From NCBI GenBank assembly GCA_028583415.1, contig CM053276.1, positions 62,539,510-62,603,509 on the forward strand: DNA of 64,000 nt, written 5' to 3'. The notes beneath the pieces are model-generated. The model worked only from the letters and a program-made list of their open reading frames with translations. It did no database searches and had not been told where the DNA came from. The stretch's first letter is position 1, and each line of letters opens with the position of its first letter. The stretch comes from Protea cynaroides (Eukaryota > Streptophyta > Magnoliopsida > Proteales > Proteaceae). Both the position numbers and the translations under genes were made by a program. Positions 43,741 through 56,485 of the stretch are shown here, one piece after another.

Positions 43741-44333
43741 CACTTGACCACCACCTCACCACGGCCACGACCACCACCACTGACACCCACCACCACCGTC
43801 GTTGGAGTTACCACCCACCACCCACCATCCACTTCCACCATCGCCATCAACACCACCACCACTACCATCACCATAACCACCACCACCGCCACCACTCACC
43901 ACCACTACCACCCACCACCACTGCCGCTGTCACCAAAAATACCACCACCAACTCCATTGCCTCCACCGCTGCCGATACCATCACCACCACCACCACCGCT
44001 ACCACCACCACCAACACCACCCACCACCACCACCACCACCACCACTACCACCACCATCACCACCACCGCCACCCCACCACCCACCACCACCACCACTACG
44101 GCCCACCATCGCCACCACCCACCACCATCACCCACCACTACCACGACTATTTTTCTAGACTTCGATTGGGGGGATAGTGTGTTATCAAACATGTTTCTAA
44201 TACAAAAATACTGTGGAATCTATTTCAGAATTGTGTTATCTAACAAGTTTCTACTCCAAAATAATCCTAGAGTAGAATCCAAATTTGAATCAGAATCCAG
44301 AATTTAGAAGTAGAAGTTTTATCAAACGGGCCC
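43741..44333. mobile_element. Second Tourist-like MITE with (ACC)n core, left end lost
   Basis: The right end, in reverse complement, is GGGCCCGTTTGATAAAACTTC, nearly the same as the left end of the MITE at 15476 (GGGGCTGTTTGATAAAACTTC). It is followed by TTA (44334-44336). The core 43741-44150 is ACC/ATC triplets. The subterminal part shares TTTCTACTCCAAAAT-like phrases with the other copy. No matching left end was found before 43741, so that end is deleted or the repeat has overrun it. Confidence 0.75.
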
Positions 44334-44336
44334 TTA

Positions 44337-44736
44337 TTTACCTGGTCGATCTCTCGAATGTCAAGACAAAATTGGTAAGAAGAGAGAGATTTTTTTTAAA
44401 GGGTTGACAAGAGGGAGGGAAAAATAAAATTTATATGTATCATTATTAAATATGTTAAAAAAAGTAAAATTTATGTTATCACTAAAAAAAAATTCTCATT
44501 TAAAGTATAAAAATTTCACTTCTCTTCCCTTCCCTTCCCTTCAATCCCCCTTGCAACCAAACAAAGCTTTTAGAATCTAATTAACTAGGAAATGTCTCTG
44601 AATATGATAGTATTCTCTAAGTAAGTCGGTGATGAATTGAGGATCACAAATGATAAATGAGTTATATATTTGGGTTAAAACTTCTCAAGAGATCTTAGAG
44701 TTACGTGATTCTTTCAAATCCTTAAGTGGTCTCTTA
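44337..44736. other. Unassigned sequence
   Basis: AT-rich and non-coding, with a CTTCCCTTCC repeat near 44520-44545. No element ends were recognised. Confidence 0.4.
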
Positions 44737-45930
44737 GACTGCGTTTGGTAACTCTTCGAGGAGAACTATTTTTCTATTCTAGCAAAACAGAAAAACTATT
44801 AAGTACAGCCAAACATAGTCAAAAACCATTTGGCAAAATTGGTCTGTTCTTCCGTTATCAAAGAACGAACCAGATAAAAAGAACATCCTAGAACAAAAGT
44901 TTTAGAACATGATAAACTATGTTTATACATTTTAGAATAGATTTGAAAAGAACAAAACCCTAAAATTGTTCCCAATAAAAGCCATATCTTCTATTAAAAA
45001 CTTCATTCCAATCTTCTTCTTCACTTGATGCAATTACACTCTTCTACAACTCAGGAATCCACAAGAAAAGTATTTCTCCCTCTCTCTCTCTCTCTCAACG
45101 GATTCTACAATATGTTCATTCCTCTACAATATGTTCATTCCTCTATCATCCAAATTGAATTTTTTTCTCAACAATGATGGTTTTGCTTTGCTCAGTCGTA
45201 GCATTGAAAACATTGGATAAAATGAGATATTTCTAGTATCTTTCTTTTTGGCTTGTTTGTTGAGATTGGTTTTGCATTGGCTAAATGGAGTGATTTGGGT
45301 TTTGGTTCAAGGGTCTTTGGATTCTGGTTTTGCAAGTGTCATTGAATTTGATGGTATAGATAGATTCCTAGGTATTGCTTTGTATAATTAGATTTAGATT
45401 TATCCCCATGTTGGAGACTTTGAACCACTTCTTTGCCTAAAGATGGATGATGATTGTGTGCCGTCAATTTTGGTGTGTAATTGGTTCATCCAACTCTGTG
45501 GATGATATGTACTCTAGAGGGTTTTTTTTTTTTTTTTTTTTTTTTGTGGGACTGATATAAGAGATATGATGTCTCCATTTTGTTTTCTTCCGTTGAGAAT
45601 TTGAGATGCCTTAACTATGCATTTTCTTCATAAGTGCTCTGATTGGTATAAAACATAGGGTCTCCATCACCAGTTCAACTGCTGTAATGTCACAAAATTA
45701 GATTATAGAAACCTTGATAAGATGAATAACATCAAAGACGCAACCCACATGCTTAATAGGATGAATAACATCAAAGACCAAATCATATATGGACTAAAAA
45801 ACCAGTAAAACCGTGTGGTTTCATATTTAAATCGTTGGAAAAAAAAATGTTCTTGAACAAATGCTACCAAATAGCAAATTGGTCAGAACAGTGTTCTCAG
45901 ACTAGTTCTAAAACATTTTACCAAACAGGC
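44737..45930. mobile_element. Candidate MITE-like element with GTTTGGTAA ends
   Basis: The left end GACTGCGTTTGGTAAC and the right end, in reverse complement, GCCTGTTTGGTAAAA are related. Internal phrases TTCTAGAAC/TAGAACA recur next to both. The flanks are TTA on the left and TAA on the right, so the target duplication is not exact. It contains a (TC)n run at about 45077-45096 and 24 T at 45522-45545. No coding capacity was seen. Confidence 0.45.
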
Positions 45931-45960
45931 TAAAGGCCAAAGGAACACTCAAAGAACACT

Positions 45961-46937
45961 TGTAAAACCCGCACATAGAAAACCCAGCCTAACTCTGATT
46001 TTCTTACCATACTAGGTTTTTCCACTGCTGACGAACCTAGTCCAATGATGACCTGAAGAACAACTCGAATCAGGTACGAACTATTTTAGTGAGCATGTTA
46101 AAATTCTATGTTCTGGTGTAGCTAAATGGGGCATGATCGCTGCCACCAATCGGAGGATCCCAAATCTGTTTTAGCAGGATCCTGTGACCGAATAGGCCAA
46201 AAAGCCTGCTCACGAATGGGAAATTTAAAACTCCATTATCGAGCTTGAGTGGGAATATTCCTTGGACCCAGGGATGAACCAATGGGTCCCACCTTAGAGT
46301 TGGTTGAGGGAATATAAACCCTCTTAGGACTTCCCAACTTGCCACTTGGCAACTCCTCTCAATCTCTAACTCTCCAAGGAGTTTCACCTCAAGAGGGAGA
46401 TTCCAATCAATCTAAGTTCCCTCAAAACCCTCTCTTTTGGATTATGTATCCATCACAAGGAACTTCTGACGCATTCTCAGAAAGAGGAGGGTTGAAGGAG
46501 GAAGAAGAAGCCTGAGAAGAGCACCCTTAGAGAACTACCAGCACCATTCGACACTATCACATACTCTTTCGAAAGCACCACCGGTAAACTCCATACCATC
46601 TTACTTTGGGTTTAATAGTATTGTTTGAATTCCATAAAGGAAACCTTGATTTCCAGCCTTAATGGAGTTGCTCTCCATTAATGGCTGAGCACGTAGGGAA
46701 GATTACCTCGATTTCGACTCAGGATTATACCTTGAGTCCATGCATGATAAAAACCAAGATAACAAACCCTAGACTAGGCAATGTATCCCTAATCAACCCT
46801 ACTAAGCCTAGAATAGGATTGGAAACCACTATCGGATGCTAGACCCAACAATTCATCAATAGACTTTTATAGTAGGAGTCCGTAGTTGGATCCGGAGGGA
46901 ATTCCTAGAAGCAAAACCCGTGTGTCCGGATAGGCAA
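45961..46937 (+). repeat. Ty3/gypsy LTR fragment A
   Basis: Begins TGTAAAACCCGCACATAG, a start of the Tekay type. It runs about 0.98 kb before a second, related LTR start. The 3' part is absent here and would lie beyond the nested elements if it exists. Confidence 0.65.
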
Positions 46938-47428
46938 AATGTAAAACGCGCACCCAAAAAACCCGACCTAAATTGGATTTTCTTATTGTCCCAAGGTTTT
47001 CCACCCCTGACGAACCCGACCCAATGTCGACTAGAAAACCAACTTGAACTAGCTATGAACCACCTTAACAATTGGTTAGAAATTTAGCTTTAAGTGCTCA
47101 TGAAACTGGGCACCGGTGGCTACTACAAGTCGGTGGAACCCAGAATAGTTCCAGCTGGATCCTGCGATCGGTAAGGCCAGAAAAGTCTTCTTGCGAATGT
47201 AAGTTTCAAAAATCCATTGCAAAGTCGAGTGAGAATATTCCCTGGACCTAGGGATGACCCCAGTGGATCCCACCTCACTCTTAACTGATTTAGAATTGAT
47301 GGAGGGAGTAGAGAATTGATGGGACTTCTCAGTGTGCCACTTGGCAGTCCCTTGCAGTCTCTAACTCTCCAAGGAGTTCTACCTTAAGAGGGAGACTCTA
47401 AATCCATTTAAGTTTCCTCAAAACCCTC
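46938..47428 (+). repeat. Ty3/gypsy LTR fragment B
   Basis: Begins TGTAAAACGCGCACCC and follows the same sequence as fragment A (CCCGACCTAAATTGGATTTTC against CCCAGCCTAACTCTGATTTTC). It breaks off after AAAACCCTC exactly where a reverse LTR starts. In fragment A the sequence there reads on as AAAACCCTCTCTTTTGG, an uninterrupted version. Confidence 0.7.
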
Positions 47429-48706
47429 TGTCACACCCTAATTCTGGTCAAACCAGAAGTGTGATTAAACCCCAGGATCACAAAGAACAATTCCAACATT
47501 CAAACCATACAGCAGAAATCTTTATTAATGAACTAAGAATCTAAATGATAATTAAATAAATAATCCAGTTATTCAAATGTCGACCAAAACATAACTAGTA
47601 GTATCTGTTACAAGTCTTATAAACCCGAACACAAAAGTAAAACCCTAAAGGTAAATGCAATAGTGGCACTCGCATGATGAGTCATGCTCACTGTCCACCA
47701 TTTGCACATCCAGAGCTGCTACTTTCCCAAATGAGGGTGCATTGGCGTAGTTGTCCATAGTATAACCTGTATCATCGAAAACTAAAAAGAAAACGATATC
47801 ATGGGGTGAGCTCACAACTTAACTTAGTAAGAAACAAAACATACAGCAAGCGATATGCATGAGATAACATTTAATCATTGGGTCTGATAAAGTTTGCAAT
47901 GTGCTATGATGAGGATAGGTTACAATTACACCTCCATATATAAGAGTGTGAGTACACCCAACGGTTAGGCTCTAACAAAAACCGCTGTCGCTCCACAATA
48001 CTCACTACAAGATAGAGATAGAGATAGAGATAGAGCCTAACAGTAGGCTACAACCAAACCGTCAGTACCCCCTGATACCCTATCCCGTACTAGTACATAC
48101 ACCCTTATTGGTGAGGGCTTACAAACTGGGGCTTGTCACTAACCAATCCTAGATGTCATCACAAGTGTATCCATGGCCCTACCTCGGCACCCTTCAATAC
48201 GAAATAGAGATAAAACTAGAGCCTGATGGTAAGGCTATGGCCAACACCACCAACACTATCCCTGATACCCTGTCTCATACTAAGCATGCTAAGATAGACG
48301 GCGATACGATGATGTCAGTATGATGAATGGTTCAAGGATCCAACCTCTCTTCACCCAACACACCAACCACATTAAAAAACATGTCTATCTTCAATCACAT
48401 CATAACAAAAATAAAATACATGAACATTTAATAATAGATATCGAATGATATGTTATATGCACACTACATAACACAGCAACAACATACAAGGTAGTTTGAT
48501 TATTAACCAATTAGTTTGGGGTCTTGTCCCTTACCTGTTGAGTGATGTTTAATACTTTTTGAGACCTTGGAAATAGCTTTGCTTGTTTATGAGTCCTTGA
48601 CAACCAATAGGATCAAATTACGTTTAATTCTGATAAAGTTACATTCATCGGATTCACTATCTGGATTGGCAAAAAGTCACTCCAGACATTGATCGATTGC
48701 CTGTCC
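47429..48706 (-). repeat. Reverse-oriented Tekay-type LTR fragment C
   Basis: Begins TGTCACACCCTAATTCTGG, the reverse complement of a Tekay LTR 3' end. It follows the layout of the complete reverse LTRs at 50236 and 58992, including the TTAACCAATTAGTTTGG and GTTTGTCCCTTACCTGTT-like stretch, for about 1.28 kb of an expected 2.3 kb. It stops where the large Tekay element begins at 48707. A GATAGA repeat lies at about 48011-48034. Confidence 0.7.
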
Positions 48707-51700
48707 TGTAAGACCCGCACTCCAATAATCAGGTCTAACCATGTCGTACTAGGTTTTCCTATCATAACCAGCTCAAGCGAATCAACCGAATGAAGGAACC
48801 ACAAATCCAGGTAAAAAAGTTACTCTTTCATAGGTTGTTCAATCAGATAAATGAAATTGTTCAGTCCTTGTATTTGTTGACCAGTCAAGCCCAGAATCCC
48901 ACTTTGAGATTAGGAAAGTTTCCTAATTTGAGGAGGTTACTCTCCTAATTGAGAGATGACTCTATATGGAGATTTTTTCTCTATATAGAGGACGTCCCTT
49001 TACTTTCTCTCACTCTTTTGATCTTTCTCAGACCCTAGAGTAGAGAGAAAGAGAGAAGAAGAAGGAGAAGAAGGCTTGGAGAGGAATGAAGCTTAGAAAA
49101 GAAGAAGAAGCTCTGCAAAGAGGGTTGTGTCATTGGGTTTTCAACCTACGGCGTCAAGGATCCATGGTAAATACCTTGTCTCTGTAGAAGGCTAGACTAT
49201 TTTAGGTTTAGGATTGGAGATCACAATGTGTGAGATCAAATTCAATACCATAAATTTGATCCTGAAGTTAATGAATCAAATTATAACTGTTAGGGTTACA
49301 ATGTGTGATTGAAGCTAATGAATGATGGCAATAGAATGACCCTATGATGGATCCCATTAATGAGCCGAAGAATCAATTCAAGCTGATGACAAACTGAAGA
49401 CAACCTATAGGTTGTTCGGTCCCTGTTAATGGGTTGGCTAGATGCCATACCGGACATGCGACTAGTCACTTTTGGGAAGTCTGACAGGGTTTGTTTGGAT
49501 GGCTCATTGGTCGGCCAATGCAAGACTGGTGACTCGATCGAACAATGTCTGACAAGCCTAAATTAGAGACTGGACAATGAAACAGAGTACAATAACTTGA
49601 TAGTATGGAACCCTAATTAAAGTTTACTAATTGTCTAGGTTCCCAACTAGTTCAAGGTAGTTTCAGAGGTTTGGAAGAAGAACAACATCAATCACAGGTG
49701 AGGGAACAAGACCTAAACTAATTGGTTAATAACAAGCTACCCCTTTACTTTCTGTAATTTTACTGATGTTATATTTTGTATGATTGTTTGTAATTTCACA
49801 TGTCATCTAATTAATAACTTATTATATCTTGTTCATGCATACTTATTTATATTGCTTTCATGATATTGATGATGAAGATAGGCATGTACTTGTGTGTGGT
49901 CGGTGTGTTTGATGGGGAGAGGTTGAAGCATCAAACCATTTACCACACTAACATTGTCGTATCGCCGTTACCTTAGCAAACTTAGTACATCGTAAGGTAT
50001 CAAGGGAGGTGATCACGGTGTGTGGCTGTAGCTCTGCCAGTAGACCCTAGCTCTATCTCTATGGATGTATTGAAAGATGTTGGGGTAAGGCCTTGGATAC
50101 AAATTTGATGACATCTAGGATTGGTTAGACACGAACCCAGTTTACAAGTCCTCACCAATAATGGCATACGTATTGTTATGGGATAGAGTATCAGGGGAGT
50201 GCTGACGGTGTATCATCCGTTAGGCTCTAGCTATATGTCACACCCCAATTCTAGTCTAACCAAAATGGTGTGATGAACAGTCAATAAATCAACGGTTCAC
50301 CTAGGATCTCGTATAGGTCGTACCCACCATATCAAACCAAATACACATTCCATATTAATAATCAGAGGTAATAAACAAATAAGCGAAAGTCTTACAAATA
50401 ATGAACTGAGAGTCTAACAGTGATAAATAAGTATTTAATCTAATTATTTTCAAACCACAAGACATAAAAATAAATAATCAATTACATATCTAATATTCAA
50501 ATTATAACCAAACTAAAGCAAAAACACATTGGTTGTACTCGCATGTGATAAATCATGCGCATCTTCTTGAGCTTCTACGTCCATCGCAGCAACGTGTCCA
50601 TATGTCAGTGCATTCATATATTCTTCAACAGTAGGACCTGCTTCATCAACTAAAAATATTTGACGTCGAAAGGGTGAGCACACATCACAGCTCAGTGAGC
50701 AAACAGAATAATGCAACAAACATATGCATGCATTCAATTCATATCTTTGGTCTGGTTTATAAGTTTACAGTATGCAGTAGAAAGGTTTGGTGGCCGCCGC
50801 ACCTCTATACATGAGTGTGTGAATTCGCCCAATGGATCAAACACCATTGTCGTCCCACATGCACCCACCATGGAATAGAGATAGAGCTAAAGTGTTCGGA
50901 TCAAATACCGCCAACACTTCCCCTGATGCCCTACCCATACCAACACGTAAGCCCCTATTGGCGAGGGCTTACAAACTGGGCTCGCAATTAACCAATCCTA
51001 ATGCCAAATAGTGTATCCAAGGCCTCACCCCAGCATCCCTCAATACGTCCATAAAGATAGAGCTAAGGCCCCCCCAGCAGAGTCAGAGACCACACGGTCT
51101 GAGACCACCTCCCCTGATGCCCTACGACGTAATAATTCTGCTAAGGTAATGGCAATACGACGATGTTAGTGGGCAATACTTGAGTAGAGATAGAGCTAGA
51201 GTCTGGTGACGAGATCGAAGACCACCATACTACGTCCTCCCCCTGATGCTCCACTCGCATCCAACACACCAACCACACACATACATTCACATGCCTATTC
51301 CTAACATCATCATCATCATCATGTTATAAATAAACGGAATTAAATATGCATGAACAATAATAACAAGAATATTGAATGACATGTGAGATGTACATTACAA
51401 GCATACAAGCATAGAATCAATCATGGCATTGGACTCAATAAAAATAAACAGTTTGTTATTAACCAATTAGTTCAGGTCTTGTTCCCTCACCTGTTAGCAA
51501 TACTCGATGTCCTTCCAAGCTTTGAAATTCTCTTTGAATTGATATAATAACCTAAAAGTTATATGAATTAAACAGAGCACTGATAGGTGTTTGATTGGTC
51601 CTATGGTCTCATGCTGTATCGACCTGACTATCTACGGTCGATACCCTACAGTTGCATATGGTGCGACCATAGCTACGACCATATGATTTTTGAAATCTTT

Positions 51701-53174
51701 TCGAATGCCTATGGTCGATCCTCTGGTCATACTGGTCATGCTATGGTCGACCGTAGCTGCGACCTTGAGATTTTTTATCACAGTCTACATGAAATTCGAG
51801 TTCTTCCTGGGTCAATTCTTCTATTTTTCAATGGGAATTATTCTAAGGTCATCCTATGGCCATCATTAGTAGTTTCTCATTAACCCTAATCATCAAATTC
51901 ATTCTTCATGGTTCTCCTTGGGACTTTCTTAAGAAAATTACATAGATCATAATAGGTGGATATTGCCTATCTTCCATAGAAGTCTTATTCCTTAGAGTTC
52001 ACATCTCCAGAGATTCATTTCATAAATTGGCCTGTGATAGAGAGCCAATCTCTTCTCAGCAAATTCTTCTCCTTAGCTTTTTCCTCTTCTCCTTCTCTTC
52101 CTTCTCTTCCTTCTCTTTCTCTAGGGTTTACTAATGTTCTAAAAGAGTGAAAAAGGACTGAGGGACATCCTTTATATAGAGGAAAACTCTCCATATAAAG
52201 TCCTTTTTTAATTAGGAAAGCAATCCCTTAGTTTAGGAAAGTTTTCAAAACTTGGAGTCTGATCTGGGTTCTCATGATCGATCATACGGTAGCATAAACC
52301 ATCGACCGTAGGGTCGAAATCATCCACTGTGGGGTTCTGGATTTGAGATTTTTGATTCCCTTCCTTATGGTCGACTATACCTACCCAGACATGCGACCTT
52401 AGGTATGTTTTTAGTATTTTTAACTTGATTCTCATACCTGATTTGTAATCTATCTTCACACGCTCGGTCCACTTGGTCCAGGAATGATGGGAAGACTTGG
52501 CACGACATGGTTAGACCAAGTTAGTGGAGTGCGGGTCTTACACTATATCTCTATTCTATAGTGGGTGATGTGGAGCAACAGTAGTGTGTGATCCATTGGG
52601 TGTGCTTACACTTTCGTGTATGAAGGCATGGTGGCCGTCTATCATTTCCATAGCACATTATAAACTTATACCAGACCAAAGATATGAATTGACATCATGC
52701 ATATGTTTGTTGCATTGTTTTGTTTATTCACTGATCTAAGTTGTGAGCTCACCCCATATATACATTTTTTTTTAATTTTTGATGATGCAGGTAATACCGT
52801 TGAAGACTATGTTAATGCACCTATGGACGTGTTGCTGCTGTGGACGCACAAGCGATGGAAGATGAGCATGACTCATCATGTGAGTGTTTCCATTATGTTT
52901 GTGCTTAGTTTATTTTCGTACTATGGATTATGGGTTGTAATCGATATTTAGACTACGTTGTGGTTGACAATGGATAATTGGTTATTATTAACTATCACTG
53001 TAGACTCTTAGTTCATTATTAATACAAGATTTTGCTATTTATTTATTAACTCTAATTATGTGGAATGTATATGGTTTGATTATTAGCATGGTCCTATGTG
53101 ATCCTGACTTGAACCATTGGTTCGTATGATGGTCCATTCACACTTCTAGTTCTTCCAAAATTAGGGTGTGACAA
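48707..53174 (+). repeat. Tekay 5' LTR (about 2.16 kb plus a nested LTR)
   Basis: TGTAAGACCCGCACTCC at the start, TTAGGGTGTGACA at the end. It is interrupted at 50236-52542. The region 49720-50235 and 52543-53040 aligns with 62980-64000 of the 3' LTR. Confidence 0.88.
50236..52542 (-). mobile_element. Nested solo LTR E (2.31 kb, reverse)
   Basis: Runs TGTCACACCCC ... GGGTCTTACA and is flanked by the exact duplication CTATA at 50231-50235 and 52543-52547. The 3' LTR of the host element keeps the empty site, GGCTCTAGCTATATCTCTATTC, near 63472-63493, confirming the insertion. There is no primer site or polypurine tract inside. It belongs to the same LTR group as its host. Confidence 0.95.
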
Positions 53175-53177
53175 CTT

Positions 53178-53191
53178 GGTATTAAAGTGCT
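53178..53191 (+). other. Tekay primer-binding site, mutated
   Basis: TGGTATTAAAGTGC, three bases after the 5' LTR; compare TGGTATCAGAGC in intact elements. The match to tRNA-Met is weakened by several changes. Confidence 0.8.
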
Positions 53192-53696
53192 CAGGCTCTA
53201 CCAATCAAACTTGAATACATATACACGTGTCTATGGACTGAGATAGGATAAACTAAAAGCTTTAATACAAACACACCATAAGCACGTTATTGGTTGAAAC
53301 AGATACTTAAACAAGACAATAATACACATAGTAAAAAGAGAGAACCATATATATGAACAAAAATTGAAATAAAGTGTATCCATCAACAATACAGGGTACG
53401 ACCCACAATCCAGGAGGTTACTCTAAATATATATAAACCAAAAATAATATTGTTCTAAAATAAAAGAGAATTAATAAAAACACTCTAACTCTGGGCTGGT
53501 GGGGGGAAGTGGTAACTCTCTGTCCCTATCATAATCCTCAGCATAGGTAGTCCTGAGCTAGTGTACCTCCCTTCGAATGATCTATAGACTCTCGACCAGC
53601 TCCCCTACACATCAATCAGTAGCACGTTGAGGCTCCTGAATCTCTAAAAGGAGAGACATCATCAAATCTTAGGGGGGATGAAAAGGACCAGCCTCT
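53192..53696. other. Tekay internal sequence, nothing coding
   Basis: AT-rich region after the primer site. The expected gag start was not recognised here. Confidence 0.5.
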
Positions 53697-54560
53697 AATG
53701 TATGCCGAGGCTTAGGGGGGGATGTCGTCCACATCTATGAACATGCAATCATCATCTCCACCACCCTCTACTACTGCTATCTCAAATGCTACTGTTGCTA
53801 CCTGACCCAGAGGACGATCCAGTGCATTCAGTTCCTCATCACTGATCTTCGCCTCATACAAATCCATCCAGGTGATGGCATCCCAATCAAGGTCTACCAT
53901 AACTATTTCCTCGTACATTCTCTCACCTTCTACATTTATGTGAAGGCAATCGAGAATGGTGGTGATCATACGACCATAGGGTAGATTGCCATTCAGATTG
54001 GGCATTGTGGCTCGATGCATGGTATGTATGATGATGTAGGGTAAGCATATAGGTTGCCTAGTGCAGATGCAGTAAAAAACATGTTGGGTCAGTTGGGATA
54101 CCTCGTTGTAATGGTCGGTTTGAGGTATGAGGTTATGTTGGATGATGCGGTAATATACCCAAGGAAGGTGACGCAGGTTGACTGCCTTTAACTCCCTGAG
54201 CCCTGGCTACATGATTTGGTTCCACACCTCTAAATGCAGGCCTTCAGTCATGAACTTATGCTCCTTTGGTGTATAGTAAACTAGTTCACCGGCGATGGAG
54301 ATGTTCAGGAGACCTGCTAGCTGGTGGGTGTCGAAAGAAATCTATACGCCCTTCACCCAGCTGGTAATCCTTAGCTCTCTGCCCCTCTTGAGGTCCTCTG
54401 GATTGCCCTCCAGCTGCAAGTTGCAGTAAAACTGCTTTACCAGGTCAGGACGGGTCGACCCCTGGTACTAGGTCATAAGAAGCCAACCCATGGTGTCGAA
54501 CGCCCCCTCTACGTCGAACCCATAAGATCTAACAAATTCACAAATCACCCTACCTCTACC
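53697..54560 (-). pseudogene. Antisense ORF related to 'putative plant transposon protein'
   Basis: The - strand reads, from about 54450, a stretch with RPDLVKQFYCNLQLE, SWVKGV, LAGLLNISIAGELVYYTPKE, then NLRHLPWVYYRIIQHNLIPQ and GNLPYGRMITTILD. It ends in an acidic tail DDDCMFIDVDDIPP at 53712. It resembles the plant-transposon-protein domain found next to Athila and Tat-type Ty3/gypsy genes. One or two stops break it; the intact piece is 54020-53712. It is in the opposite direction to the host element and sits where gag would be. It is either a later insertion or captured sequence. Confidence 0.6.
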
Positions 54561-56164
54561 TTTTTGTTTCAAAACCAAGGGTATTATGCCTCAGTTTTAG
54601 TAGAACGAAAACGCAATGTCTCAGTTCTTAGTGTGAGGCATGATTATTCTGCATGAAGTAATGAAATAAAATCTCGTTAGTAAAAATTTCTTAGAAATTT
54701 CGACGGCCTAACGGCTTAAATAAGTCAAAAGCCTCACTTTCACCCAATTAAATGGGCTGGAGGACTTACATCAATGGAAAAACATTTAAACATGCTAAAA
54801 TAATATTCAATTGATCCAGGAATACAATAAATTTCAAGAATTTTATATTTGTGTTGTTGTCGCACTGAACTGGATTAGTCCTTAGCTAGATCAGATTTCC
54901 TGCACAAAAAAGCAATGAAATGGTAGTGATGGTCGGGTGGTTACACCCTCTGGCCACTCCAATACCTAAGTATGCTCAACGGACAAGCAGTATGGGATAG
55001 GTAGTATGGACTACCCTTTTATCAAAGGGAATTCAGATAGCTAACTCAATCAAAGTTCAGAGGTTAAGATTTAGTGTGTCTTTACCTGTGTCTATCCTTG
55101 AATTTATAGACAAGAGATGACCTAAGTATGGAATGTTGGACATGTCCCCTGGTACGACGGAATGTCTTTTCTGTATACGTAAGTCAAACTCACTGATGTG
55201 GAAATCAGGTGGATCTAAGCTGAGCCACTCGACAGTTGACTCTTTTTGTGAGATCCCACTGATTACTCCATGGTCAATGCGTAGAGAATCTTGTTATATG
55301 TATAGAAGATTCCCTAGGTGGGCCCTTAATCACGTGTAAATATACAACTAATGCAAGATGTATTGATCTATTTAGGGGGACCCACCTACGGTGAGGTGCC
55401 GAGGCCTTCGATCTTGTGAGGTTGTAAGGCCCTGGGCTTGTGAGGCTCTGATACCTTTATTGTTTGAAGCCGTGGAGCTCTAAACCTCGTAGATTTTTAT
55501 CCAACCGAGGCCTGCAAAACTCCAAGGCTAAGAAGCTGCTTTATCCTTTGAGACTGGACGCGGCCTACTTACTGAGGCTCCCAAAGTAAGCCGTTTGGTA
55601 GGGGCCCTTCTCCAAAGTTTATTTTAAATGTTTCTTATGAAGGCCTGAAGCTTGGTGTACACTTGTCAAAATTTCATTGGGGGAGGTGTCCACCCTTGTA
55701 TCATGGGCAAAACCCCAAATTTAGGGCAAAACTCAACAATTTGGGATTTCTTTCAAACCAATCGGCGAAAGCTCAAATTGATTGAGGGTTTTTGATCATT
55801 GGGTGCCCAACAATGAAGTCTGATGAAGAAAATAAGATTTCTATGGAAGCAAAGGTTTTAATTTGGAAAAAATAGGAAAAGACAACGAAAACCTAAGAGA
55901 AACTATCTAAAAAGAAGAAAAGAATTGAGAACATACCTCTAGAAAGTGATTGGAGTTCATTGACCGGATGAAGAGCTTTAAAAAAATGGTTCGGTAGGTA
56001 CTGTAGCAACTCACTGGAGTCCTATAGGGTCGCGACTTAGAGAAAACAAGGAAAGGTTTATGCCCTGATTTTTGAGGACACCGCCGCATTACCCGATGTG
56101 GTCACAGGTATGACCTGACCTTTGTTCTGTAATATTTTGTGTAAGCAAGTAGACTAAACCTAGA
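54561..56164. other. Tekay internal sequence without recognised gag
   Basis: No gag or zinc knuckle was found in any frame. About 55380-55580 is rich in GAGGC/AGGCC phrases. The stretch may belong to the same inserted block as the antisense ORF. Confidence 0.4.
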
Positions 56165-56401
56165 TCAACTACAGGTATGGTAGCCATAGCTAGTGTACCC
56201 ACCAGAGTACTCTTTGATTGTAGGGCTATCCATTCTTTTGTGTCCATCTCATTCGGAAAGAAGTTGAACGTACCCATCAAATCTTTAGACCACAAGCTAT
56301 TAGTAAGATCACCATTAGGGCTAGAGGTTGTGTTAGATGAGTGCTATGGATCATGTGCAATTTTTATTAATGGACAAAGTCTAGATGCAAACCTGGTTTA
56401 G
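56165..56401 (+). pseudogene. Tekay aspartic protease remnant
   Basis: The frame reads VLFDCRAIHSFVS, where the family has a DSGA-type catalytic motif, then LLVRSPLGLEVVLDECYGSC. The catalytic Ser/Thr-Gly are replaced by Cys-Arg, so the enzyme is inactive. It ends at a TAG. Confidence 0.8.
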
Positions 56402-56485
56402 TTCGAGATGGTAAACTTTGATATCATCATAGAAATGGACTGGCTATCTCAACATTTCATGAGTCTGCTTTGAGTTGAAAAGAAG

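Noticed and set aside
43744..44307. 187-codon Thr/Pro/His-rich open frame on the + strand
   Set aside because: It is a translation of the ACC array inside the second MITE.
48011..48034. A functional GATAGA microsatellite
   Set aside because: Short repeat within a decayed LTR, also present in looser form in sister LTRs; no separate significance.
53712..54020. An intact cellular gene on the - strand
   Set aside because: The stretch is the end of a broken transposon-linked domain inside an LTR element.
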